A stretch of 6,145 nucleotides of DNA from Flavobacteriaceae bacterium (lineage in GTDB: Bacteria; Bacteroidota; Bacteroidia; Flavobacteriales; Flavobacteriaceae). The stretch is taken from the NCBI GenBank assembly GCA_947458575.1, contig CANHBE010000158.1:1-6145 (forward strand), given 5' to 3'. A model generated the notes under the pieces. That model was not told the origin of the DNA, ran no database searches, and saw nothing but the letters and a program-made list of their open reading frames with translations. Of this stretch, positions 1-6,145 are shown piece after piece (position 1 is the stretch's first letter; the number at the start of each line of letters is the position of its first letter). Made by a program: the position numbers and the translations under genes.

Positions 1-2422
1 GCCCGGTTCCAAATGCACTTGTGTTGTCTTCGATAAACTTCCTAGCATTAATCGCACTTGGGTATGGATTACCGATACAATTCAAATTATTGGTACCCGT
101 CTTTACTATATCGACGGTGAAGTTTCCATTATTTGGCGTACCAATAAATGACGCCTCATAAATTGCAGGTACTACAGGGTCAAAATTCTGTGGCGCTCTA
201 ATAATGTATCCTTTTCCAATATCCATAGGTGTTAAAGCGGGAGCGGTAACTGAATTCCAACTATATGTTGTAGTATTAAACCAAAAATACTTATCAACCA
301 AAGTCAATGGTGATAGATTTGCTAAAATTTGCAGGTCTACCGGAGAAGACCAATATGTAAAATCAAATTTACGAACCGGCGTTGTATTCCTTTTATAGGT
401 AATAGAACCTACGTTAACCGTATTATTGACTTGCACCAAACTTGCATTGTTCTCAAAGGTTAGTGTTCCCCCGGAAATCTCAAGACCATTCTCGATAGTC
501 AAAGTATGATTTGGGTTAAAAACGACATTTCCTGAACTGACGTTTACAGAGCAAGCATTCAAATTTCCGGACGAACTGTAATCTCCGTCAAATATGACCG
601 CAGATCCAGATGTCGGTGCGCCGTTCGACCATCCAAAACCATCCCAAGTAGTAGAATTATAAGAAACGGTAATTACATTGCTGAATGCTTCACAAGTTCC
701 ATTAATGGCAACTGCTCTATAATATTTGGTGGCGGTCGCGACACCCATTTGAGCCGATGTCAAAGTAGCAGAAGCACTTGTTGGAATATCGATCGGTGTT
801 GTAAAAGCAAAATCCGTAGCATACTGCCATTTTGATATTGAAGTGGTAAATCCAGTTACTGTTAAATCTGACGGCGCACCGTTACACACTGATTGATTAC
901 CTGTCGCTGTTCCGCCAACTGCAGCGGGTTGCGCAATAAATGGACCCGCAAAAGCACTTATAACTGCAGGCGTGCAAGTCCCACTCACCACCACATAATA
1001 GTAGTATGCTTGACCAGGAATCATACCTACAAAGTTAGAAAGTGGTGTATAGGTTGCTGAATTTGTTGACGGCAGTGTAGTGGCGCCAACAGTACTGGCA
1101 ATTGTGTTTCTTCTCCAAGAATAGGAAATTCCTGAAGCAGCAGCTGTTACAGTGATGGGTAAAAACGGTTGTCCTTGACAAACTGTTTGCGCTCCTGATG
1201 GCGCAGGTTGTACACTAATTGAAGGCGCCGTGTTTCTCGTAAAAGTATAGGTTGTACTTGATCGAGAGCATCCAGTAACTGAATTGGTAATGGAGTACGT
1301 AAAGGTAGTCGTCGGTCCAGAATATGGATTACCCGTGCTGTAACTCCCCGTATGGCCGATGGGTGGAGCACTTCCTCCTGTCATTGTAAAAGCGCCTGTC
1401 AAACAAGTTGCTAGATTAGTTGCTGTCGGAACTGCTGGCAATGCATTTACAGTTACAGATGGACTACCGCTATTGCCTGTACCGGTTAATCCATTTGCAT
1501 TTGTTACCGACACAATGGTATACGTTCTGGTATTGGTGGGTGCAATTGGAATATTGGTTCCGCTTACATAATTATTCACCGTAAATGTGGTTACACCATT
1601 GGAATATACTACCGTAAAAGGTCCTGCTCCACCTGTAATGGTTACCCTCAAATTTGCCGTTGCTCCCACACAAATTGAAGTTGGTGCAACAGCCGTAATC
1701 ACTGAAGCTGTTGGTCCTGGAATCAGTGTTCCATTAAAGCTTACATTGTCAAAACGCCAAGTACCTGCTGGATTTGCAACTAATGCTGGCGTTGAAACCT
1801 GTCTAAACTGACCAGTTCCTTGGTAATGTGAGGCTAAAAGACGAATTCCAAAATTAGGATTATTATTCGCAGCAGGAATACTACTGAAGTTTACGGCTGT
1901 CCTTCTATATTCGTCACCCGTGAGATTGGCTTCAAAACAACCATTCCCATTAATACTTCCGTTGCAAAAAGTCGTGTTTGCTCCTGTCATAGTATATGAT
2001 AGCCAACTAATTCCGTCGATGGTGTACTGCAATCTCACCGTATTTGAAGCGGTATTAGACCACCTTTGATCCCAAGTAAAACTGATATTTTGATATCCAA
2101 CAGTGGAGGCATTAAACTTAGCTCCATTGGATTCATTGAAACTTCCTGGGTCAAAGGGCTCAAATGCCCATGCTGTCACACCACTTTGAGCACCGCAACC
2201 GCTGCCGGACATTCCGGTTCTAGCTCCAGGGGTAATAGTACCGCCACCTAAATTTACTATTGAGGCACTTCCAGCGCCCACGTTTGGAAGTGGATTACTA
2301 GCCGTTCCAAGAAAAGGTTCGAAAGTCCAAGAAGCAATCTGAGCGTTACTACCCAATGCAAGAAACAATAAACCAAATAAAAACGAACAAAATCTTAAAT
2401 CAAAAAAAGGAGTTGTTTTCAT
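1..2422 (-). CDS. Large exported Ig-like multidomain surface protein, probable T9SS substrate (C-terminus beyond left edge)
   Basis: The frame reads from ATG at 2422 to the left edge with no stop, giving 807 codons. Residues 1-27 form a signal peptide (MKTTPFFDLR, then a Phe/Leu-rich core and SNA before Q28). Residues 29-233 form a beta-rich module beginning SWTFEP and ending RFDNVSFNG. Four Ig-like modules follow, at about 234-326, 327-397, 398-496 and 497-590. Each opens with a Cys motif (SICVG, ATCLTG, TVCQG, SVCNG), and the last three carry a second Cys (GCSRSS, GTCTPA, GTCEAF), suggesting disulfides. From 591 comes TTWDGFGWSNGAP, then a repetitive beta region, YWSSPV near 690 and CIGNPYPSA near 782. 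This order is familiar from flavobacterial T9SS proteins, which normally end in a sorting domain; here that part is outside the window, so T9SS export is inferred. Probable role: secreted or cell-surface adhesin-like protein. No catalytic motif is seen. The start is set by the signal peptide. Confidence 0.9.
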   Translation of the reverse strand, partial: MKTTPFFDLRFCSFLFGLLFLALGSNAQIASWTFEPFLGTASNPLPNVGAGSASIVNLGGGTITPGARTGMSGSGCGAQSGVTAWAFEPFDPGSFNESNGAKFNASTVGYQNISFTWDQRWSNTASNTVRLQYTIDGISWLSYTMTGANTTFCNGSINGNGCFEANLTGDEYRRTAVNFSSIPAANNNPNFGIRLLASHYQGTGQFRQVSTPALVANPAGTWRFDNVSFNGTLIPGPTASVITAVAPTSICVGATANLRVTITGGAGPFTVVYSNGVTTFTVNNYVSGTNIPIAPTNTRTYTIVSVTNANGLTGTGNSGSPSVTVNALPAVPTATNLATCLTGAFTMTGGSAPPIGHTGSYSTGNPYSGPTTTFTYSITNSVTGCSRSSTTYTFTRNTAPSISVQPAPSGAQTVCQGQPFLPITVTAAASGISYSWRRNTIASTVGATTLPSTNSATYTPLSNFVGMIPGQAYYYYVVVSGTCTPAVISAFAGPFIAQPAAVGGTATGNQSVCNGAPSDLTVTGFTTSISKWQYATDFAFTTPIDIPTSASATLTSAQMGVATATKYYRAVAINGTCEAFSNVITVSYNSTTWDGFGWSNGAPTSGSAVIFDGDYSSSGNLNACSVNVSSGNVVFNPNHTLTIENGLEISGGTLTFENNASLVQVNNTVNVGSITYKRNTTPVRKFDFTYWSSPVDLQILANLSPLTLVDKYFWFNTTTYSWNSVTAPALTPMDIGKGYIIRAPQNFDPVVPAIYEASFIGTPNNGNFTVDIVKTGTNNLNCIGNPYPSAINARKFIEDNTSAFGTG

Positions 2423-2466
2423 ACTGTTTATTCGAATACTAAATATGACTTCTATTTAATTTGCCA

Positions 2467-2474
2467 CAAAGTTA
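2467..2474 (-). promoter_or_regulatory. Probable -7 promoter element for the large minus-strand gene
   Basis: Read on the minus strand this is TAACTTTG, an exact match to the Bacteroidota -7 consensus TAnnTTTG. It lies 44 nt upstream of the ATG at 2422, which would give a leader of roughly 35-40 nt. No clear TTTG -33 element sits 17-23 nt further upstream. The motif is short and occurs by chance in AT-rich DNA, so the call rests mainly on position. Confidence 0.45.
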
Positions 2475-2622
2475 GAAGCAAAAAATCAGGGACTATTTTT
2501 GAAAATGTTATGATATAGTAAAATATTTCTACTCAAAAAATCGAAAAGCTTAAGAACTCAATTTCCTTAAATAAATAGCCTACAATCGGGAACTACACGA
2601 AGGTTATTAATGTGTTTTCATT

Positions 2623-2635
2623 ATCATATAACTTG
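2623..2635 (+). repeat. 13-nt direct repeat, copy 1
   Basis: ATCATATAACTTG occurs here and again, identically, at 2720-2732, with start points 97 nt apart. Both copies lie in the divergent intergenic region. They could be binding sites for a regulator, or chance in AT-rich sequence. Confidence 0.6.
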
Positions 2636-2683
2636 GAATTTTTCGCCATTTGATTGGAAAAAATAATTTCATGTTAGGACAGT

Positions 2684-2745
2684 TTTAAGTTAAAGTTAAT
2701 ATCGATTAAAAACTTTACAATCATATAACTTGACTCTAACTTAAA
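2684..2745. repeat. Inverted repeat TTTAAGTTA / TAACTTAAA
   Basis: The left arm is at 2684-2692 and the right arm at 2737-2745, a perfect 9-bp inverted repeat separated by 44 nt. Extending by three positions (AAG against GAG on the reverse complement) gives 11 of 12 matches. The arms flank the second direct-repeat copy and end 40 nt before the lipoprotein ATG. The spacing is long for a simple operator or hairpin. Function unknown. Confidence 0.45.
2720..2732 (+). repeat. 13-nt direct repeat, copy 2
   Basis: Identical to the copy at 2623-2635 (ATCATATAACTTG). This copy ends 29 nt before the putative -7 element of the lipoprotein gene, a position where a transcription factor could act. Confidence 0.6.
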
Positions 2746-2761
2746 GGCTCAAGTGTTCTTT

Positions 2762-2769
2762 TACTTTTG
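2762..2769 (+). promoter_or_regulatory. Probable -7 promoter element for the lipoprotein-propeller-porin cluster
   Basis: TACTTTTG matches the Bacteroidota -7 consensus TAnnTTTG exactly and ends 16 nt before the ATG at 2786, so the leader would be only about 10 nt. At the usual -33 distance there is only a weak TTAA at 2741-2744; the better TTG at 2730-2732 is 29 nt away, too far. Another TAnnTTTG match on this strand at 2494-2501 shows that the motif alone is weak evidence. Confidence 0.45.
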
Positions 2770-2785
2770 ACAAAAAATCTTAACC

Positions 2786-3436
2786 ATGAGAAATAAATTT
2801 TTCCTGCTTACATTTATCTCAATTTGCATAATGTCATGCACAGAAGATCGAATCATTGAAGCAAACAAACCCATTGTAATTGATCCGGCAAGTGAACTCG
2901 TTTACTATTGGAATTTCAATTCATTAGTTGGAAATGCTACCAATATTCCACCGGATTTCAAAACATCTTCTGCAACAGCCTCGATTACCTATAACGGAAC
3001 TGGAGCAGGATATATGGACGGTGATACGGGAGGTTATACTATCAACGCAAGAAATAACGATCCGGCAGAGAATCTTTTAAAAGTTAGAAATCCAAGTAAT
3101 ACCAGAAACCTAGTACTCAGTATGCCAACGACTGGCTATAAAAAAGTAGTACTTCAATTTGCGTTATCGCGAAGTAATAATGGAGCGACGATTCAAAATT
3201 ATAGTTATACTGTCGATGGTGTGAATTTTATTTCAACCGGATTGAGTAAATCGTCTCATAATCCGACTCCTGATCCTGTCGTAGAACTAGTATCACTTGA
3301 TTTTTCATCGATAGACGCTGCAAATAATAACCCAAATTTCAAAGTAAAAATAGAATTTGCGGGTGATGCTGCTGCAAATCCTACAGGAAACAACCGATTT
3401 GACAATGTGACTATAGAAGGAATTCCGCTAATATAA
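2786..3436 (+). CDS. Small lipoprotein with a beta-rich module shared with the divergent gene
   Basis: A complete 216-residue protein. Residues 1-17 are a lipoprotein signal peptide, with lipobox IMSC and the acylated Cys at 18. The following TEDR puts acidic residues at +2 and +3, resembling the acidic lipoprotein export signals that send Bacteroidota lipoproteins to the cell surface, so surface exposure is plausible. After a short linker, residues 39-216 form one beta-rich domain starting YYWNF and ending RFDNVTIEG. This domain matches the N-terminal domain of the divergent minus-strand gene in motif order and spacing: YTVDGVNF here against YTIDGISW there, and FSSIDAANNNPNF against FSSIPAANNNPNF. 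No catalytic motif is visible; a binding or structural role is the most I can suggest. The ATG is fixed by the lipoprotein signal. It is the first gene of a same-strand cluster, 41 nt ahead of the propeller gene. Confidence 0.88.
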   Translation: MRNKFFLLTFISICIMSCTEDRIIEANKPIVIDPASELVYYWNFNSLVGNATNIPPDFKTSSATASITYNGTGAGYMDGDTGGYTINARNNDPAENLLKVRNPSNTRNLVLSMPTTGYKKVVLQFALSRSNNGATIQNYSYTVDGVNFISTGLSKSSHNPTPDPVVELVSLDFSSIDAANNNPNFKVKIEFAGDAAANPTGNNRFDNVTIEGIPLI

Positions 3437-3477
3437 TAGATTCCTCAGGCAATATCTATCAAAAAACTACCTCTTTT

Positions 3478-4206
3478 ATGATCTCAAAGCGAAATTTAAT
3501 GGCTTTCGGAATTGCGATTCTTTCGTTGAGTTGTATCGGCCAAAAATCAACGAAAGTAAAGCCAAACCAGTGGATTAGCACGAAAATTCCAGAACCATCA
3601 GACATTTGTATGGATCCCAAAACTGCGAACTTCTTTGTGGTTAGCGATGATGGAATACTCTACGAAACTGACCAAAGTGGAAAAATAAATAGAAAAGTTG
3701 TAGAAGAAGATGCTGATTTTGAAGCAGTATATGTTGACGATAATTGGGTTTACGCGGTCAATGAAAAACATCGAAAAGTCTGTATTTACGATCGATTGTC
3801 ACTGAAGAAAATCCGAACACTAACCGTTCCTTACGGTGGCGGTCGAAATCGCGGTTTTGAAGCATTAACATTCAATTCCTCTACAAAGAAATTTATACTC
3901 ATTACAGAGAAAGATCCGATTACACTATTTGAGTTAGATTCGAACTTTCAAATTACAAATCAAATCGACTTATCAAAAATAGCACGAGATATATCTGCAG
4001 CTTCATTTTATAACGATGCGATTTGGCTGCTTAGCGATGAAGATCGAACTGTTTTTAAACTCGATCCCATTTCATACGAAATCAAGGCAAAATGGCAATT
4101 GCCAGTCATTAATCCTGAAGGATTGGCCTTCGATCAAGCAGGTAATGTTCTGATTACTTGTGATGATATGCAACGTATTTACTATTTCAATAAACTTGAA
4201 AATTAA
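3478..4206 (+). CDS. SdiA-regulated/YjiK-like beta-propeller protein, exported
   Basis: A 242-residue protein with an N-terminal export signal. A Cys at 19 after ILSLS could be acylated, but Ser at -3 is a poor lipobox; signal peptidase I cleavage before Q22 is the alternative. The rest consists of at least five propeller-like repeats at about 40-69, 79-112, 126-160, 172-203 and 212-240. Each has an opening (P/F)E(A/G)-type turn, a strand such as FFVVSDD, WVYAVNEK, FILITEKD or IWLLSDED, and a closing (I/L)xxxD-like strand. RGFEALTF at 126-133 followed by TEKDP corresponds to the GFEGLA ... KE(K/R)xP core of the YjiK/SdiA-regulated family, and the length is near that family's usual size. The family's biochemical role is unresolved; it shares the propeller fold with phytases, but I do not recognise a phytase active site. 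The stop is 4 nt before the porin start, indicating co-transcription and possible translational coupling. Confidence 0.85.
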   Translation: MISKRNLMAFGIAILSLSCIGQKSTKVKPNQWISTKIPEPSDICMDPKTANFFVVSDDGILYETDQSGKINRKVVEEDADFEAVYVDDNWVYAVNEKHRKVCIYDRLSLKKIRTLTVPYGGGRNRGFEALTFNSSTKKFILITEKDPITLFELDSNFQITNQIDLSKIARDISAASFYNDAIWLLSDEDRTVFKLDPISYEIKAKWQLPVINPEGLAFDQAGNVLITCDDMQRIYYFNKLEN

Positions 4207-4210
4207 TTTC

Positions 4211-5386
4211 ATGAGATCAATCATACTTAGCCTTGCAATAGTTGCTATTACTGTAAATGCTCTTGCACAAGTAACCATTTCTAACGGAAAACATGTCCTT
4301 GAAATTTCAGGAAGTATTTCTACTTATTATAACGATCGACAGCTCAAATTTGACGAGGAAGACAAACAAAAAAACCGCTTCAAACTTCGTGATGCCCAAT
4401 TGGATTTGGAAGGTCGAATTGGAAGCAATTATGAATACGATCTCAAGCTGGACTTTGCCGATATGGCTTCCAACAACTCGGGGGCTGAATTAGATCCAGA
4501 AAATCCCGGCTTGATGTCAGCCACTTTTAAATACAAAGGATTTGACTTTATGGATATAGAAATGGGTTATGGTAAAGTATACTATTCGCGCAGTTCAATG
4601 AATCCATTTAATTATTCTGCTTATTGGCAAAGAGCTGAATTGGTTCGAGGTTCTATTTTTTCTAGAAGAGACGTCGGAGTAACTTTAATGAAAAACTTCT
4701 GGAAACAAAGAGCAAACTTATATCTTGGTGCCTATACGGGTTTAGGTGAACTTTCCTTAATTGGCGACAATGATCCGAGTGGACAATTAGAATATATTGG
4801 TCGCTTTGATATTTCTTATCCTGCGAGGTACCGTTACAGAGAAATTGACGACAAGATAAGTCCCATTCCGATGTTCTCTGTTGGTGTCAATGGGAGAATT
4901 ATGAATAAGCGATTGCCGAATGGTGAGTCCTTTCCGGATAATGCCACTAGCGAATATGGCCTTAAAGTTATCGATGGAAAACGGTATGTTTACGGAATGG
5001 ATGCCTCATTTCAATATATGGGATTCTCTGGCCAATTCGAAATTCATCAAATAAAATCGGAACCGCAAAATGAAAACGATCCGCTTTTTCAAAACCTAAC
5101 ACCCAGACAAACAAGAGGATACGTACTATCTGGTGGATTTATCGCACAAGCCAATTATTTCATCAAGGAATTAAAGACGATTCTATCTGCGCGATACGAA
5201 GAACTTGATTTGAATGATTTAGTCCAGGGCAAATCTGAACGATTTTCTACTGCCATTGCGTATCAAATGAATAGCTACAATGCTATGATCAAATTTCAAT
5301 ATTTCAACATTCTAAGAGAAGAAAGCATTGATCCATTGAAGTGGAATGAACAGTTTCGAATCGGAATGCAATTTCAGTTTCGATAA
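4211..5386 (+). CDS. OprO/OprP-type (phosphate-selective porin family) outer-membrane porin
   Basis: A 391-residue outer-membrane beta-barrel protein. Residues 1-19 are a signal peptide (MRSIILSLAI ... NALA, cut before Q20). The mature part alternates amphipathic strands with polar loops. Residues 56-84 (RFKLRDAQLDLEGRI, then YEYDLKLDFAD) match the early conserved region of the phosphate-selective porin O/P family, and the W379 ... FRIGMQFQF ending fits a last barrel strand, although the final residue is Arg rather than aromatic. The family passes anions such as phosphate or polyphosphate through the outer membrane in Pseudomonas; in Bacteroidota the substrate is usually not known, so selectivity is inferred. 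The frame also opens at an ATG at 4160, but that start overlaps the propeller gene and would bury the signal peptide behind 17 residues, so 4211 is chosen. It is the last gene of the cluster. Confidence 0.87.
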   Translation: MRSIILSLAIVAITVNALAQVTISNGKHVLEISGSISTYYNDRQLKFDEEDKQKNRFKLRDAQLDLEGRIGSNYEYDLKLDFADMASNNSGAELDPENPGLMSATFKYKGFDFMDIEMGYGKVYYSRSSMNPFNYSAYWQRAELVRGSIFSRRDVGVTLMKNFWKQRANLYLGAYTGLGELSLIGDNDPSGQLEYIGRFDISYPARYRYREIDDKISPIPMFSVGVNGRIMNKRLPNGESFPDNATSEYGLKVIDGKRYVYGMDASFQYMGFSGQFEIHQIKSEPQNENDPLFQNLTPRQTRGYVLSGGFIAQANYFIKELKTILSARYEELDLNDLVQGKSERFSTAIAYQMNSYNAMIKFQYFNILREESIDPLKWNEQFRIGMQFQFR

Positions 5387-5393
5387 ATTTGGA

Positions 5394-6145
5394 CTAGTCA
5401 GCAATAATCTTTGCAGTTTTGATTAATTGACCATTTTCTAATAATTCCAGGAAATAAAGTCCACGATCTAAATTTTCTCTTTGCAGGATAATTTCTTTTC
5501 CAGATTGGTTTTCAACTACTCGAACCAGCTGACCGAGTGAATTAAAAAGTCTGATTGACGCGTTATTCAAAAATAAGTCAGATTGAATAGAAAGTTCAGA
5601 AACAAATGGGTTTGGAGCGAAGCTAACATTCAGCTTGTTTAAATTAAGTTCCGAGGTGCTCAATTCTGCTGAATTTACACAATCCGGATTCCCGAAAATA
5701 TGAACTCCGTTTTGAAAACTGCATCTGGTCCGAACAATCATACCTCCGCTGGAAGAACAAACATTATACATACTGTAATCCGGATAAAACGGATGCTTAT
5801 CGCTTCCCACGCCTTCAATCCAAACTTGGGTAAGATGTTCACCACAATACTCCTCGACACTGGTTAGTGTTATCTTTTTTCTCGAGCCACCATTCACAGA
5901 TACGTAATCGACAGTAGCCGTAAAGGTATAACCGTATTGAAATATCGTGCCTGAATTTTCTAGACTAAAGTCATACAATAACCTTTCGACACCATCAACA
6001 ATTTTGTACACTTTTCGCTCGGCGACATCTTCTCGCAGATACACTTCATGTATCAATTCATAATATCCATCATAGCTTGGAAAAGGGTCAAGAAATTTTT
6101 GATAGGTATGTTGTCCAATTGCGACATTAACTCCGCGCTCAATGA
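5394..6145 (-). CDS. T9SS-secreted protein with type A C-terminal sorting domain (N-terminus beyond right edge)
   Basis: The frame is open from the right edge to the TAG at 5394-5396, showing 249 C-terminal residues. A TTG at 6056 could be taken as a start, but the 29 upstream codons stay open and read as family sequence (YQKFLDPFPSYDGYYEL), so the true start is outside the window. The visible N-terminal part holds YLRED, KVYKIVDGVERLLYDFSL and WIEGVGS, the pattern of a common flavobacterial secreted protein group of unknown function. It has six Cys residues, at about 5844, 5757, 5724 and 5682 among others, possible disulfides. The last 79 residues (5397-5633) are a type A sorting domain: SFAPNPF, a SIRLFNSLGQLV strand pair, LDRGLYFLEL and terminal KTAKIIAD. 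Such domains direct passage through the T9SS and are then removed, leaving the protein secreted or surface-attached. It converges on the porin gene with 7 nt between stops. Confidence 0.88.
   Translation of the reverse strand, partial: IERGVNVAIGQHTYQKFLDPFPSYDGYYELIHEVYLREDVAERKVYKIVDGVERLLYDFSLENSGTIFQYGYTFTATVDYVSVNGGSRKKITLTSVEEYCGEHLTQVWIEGVGSDKHPFYPDYSMYNVCSSSGGMIVRTRCSFQNGVHIFGNPDCVNSAELSTSELNLNKLNVSFAPNPFVSELSIQSDLFLNNASIRLFNSLGQLVRVVENQSGKEIILQRENLDRGLYFLELLENGQLIKTAKIIAD

Larger units (their letters stand above)
2423..2785. other. Divergent intergenic region
   Basis: This 363-nt AT-rich region separates the large minus-strand gene from the plus-strand three-gene cluster. I find no convincing coding sequence in it. 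It holds a TAnnTTTG-type element close to each flanking gene, a 13-nt direct repeat and a 9-bp inverted repeat, all listed separately. It is the only place from which both transcription units could be controlled together. The middle part (about 2500-2620) shows nothing I can name. Confidence 0.8.

Noticed and set aside
204..2251. Small plus-strand ORFs at 204-398, 1359-1571, 1587-1811 and 2066-2251, and a minus-strand one at 1147-1371
   Set aside because: All lie inside the long minus-strand gene in other frames, have no recognisable domain, and mirror its Thr/Val/Gly-rich repeats.
2494..2501. A second plus-strand TAnnTTTG match as promoter for the lipoprotein gene
   Set aside because: It lies 284 nt upstream of the ATG with no -33 element; the match at 2762-2769 is better placed.
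2610..2666. An 18-codon ATG ORF in the intergenic region
   Set aside because: Short, without a ribosome-binding site or hydrophobic segment, and it covers one of the direct repeats; chance is the simplest explanation.
3436..3459. Hairpin ATAGAT ... ATCTAT between the lipoprotein and propeller genes as a terminator
   Set aside because: Only six A/T-rich pairs with a 12-nt loop, followed by an A run rather than T; too weak, and the downstream gene would have no promoter.
3478..4206. Beta-propeller phytase
   Set aside because: The protein is shorter than typical phytases and the GFEALTF/TEKDP core fits the YjiK/SdiA-regulated family; no phytase calcium-phosphate site could be recognised.
4072..4493. 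ORFs at 4072-4278 (minus) and 4293-4493 (plus)
   Set aside because: They overlap the propeller and porin genes in other frames and carry no signal or family motif.
5394..6056. TTG at 6056 as the start of the right-hand T9SS gene
   Set aside because: The frame continues open upstream to the edge with family-like sequence and no signal peptide follows the TTG.
1..6145. CRISPR array, insertion sequence, tRNA, rRNA or phage genes
   Set aside because: No regularly spaced repeats, transposase or integrase motifs, terminal inverted repeats or conserved RNA sequence were seen on either strand.

Overview
The window is AT-rich and comes from a member of the Bacteroidota, most likely a Flavobacteriia-type organism. 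Three things point there: a complete type IX secretion (T9SS) C-terminal sorting domain on the protein at the right edge; a long secreted protein at the left edge built from the Cys-containing Ig-like modules and the 'YWSSPV ... GNPYPSA' region typical of flavobacterial surface proteins; and TAnnTTTG-type -7 promoter elements with weak or absent Shine-Dalgarno sequences.

Layout. Positions 1-2422 (minus strand) are the first 807 codons of a large exported multidomain protein whose C-terminus lies beyond the left edge. Positions 2423-2785 are a divergent intergenic region with a plausible promoter facing each way, a 13-nt direct repeat and a 9-bp inverted repeat. Positions 2786-5386 (plus strand) hold three closely spaced genes, probably an operon: a small lipoprotein, a YjiK/SdiA-regulated-like beta-propeller protein, and an OprO/OprP-type outer-membrane porin. 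The gaps are 41 nt and 4 nt. Positions 5394-6145 (minus strand) are the C-terminal part of a T9SS-secreted protein that converges on the porin gene with 7 nt between the stop codons.

All five genes encode envelope or exported proteins. The lipoprotein and the N-terminal domain of the large divergent protein appear to carry the same beta-sandwich-like module, although they are transcribed in opposite directions and differ in architecture. This gives a divergent locus in which one module is used once as the front end of a T9SS-type protein and once as a lipid-anchored protein. The propeller-porin pair may serve uptake of an anionic solute such as phosphate, but this rests on family membership only.

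I see no mobile element, CRISPR array, rRNA, tRNA or phage gene. The window looks like chromosomal surface-protein territory, and the shared module is its most notable feature.
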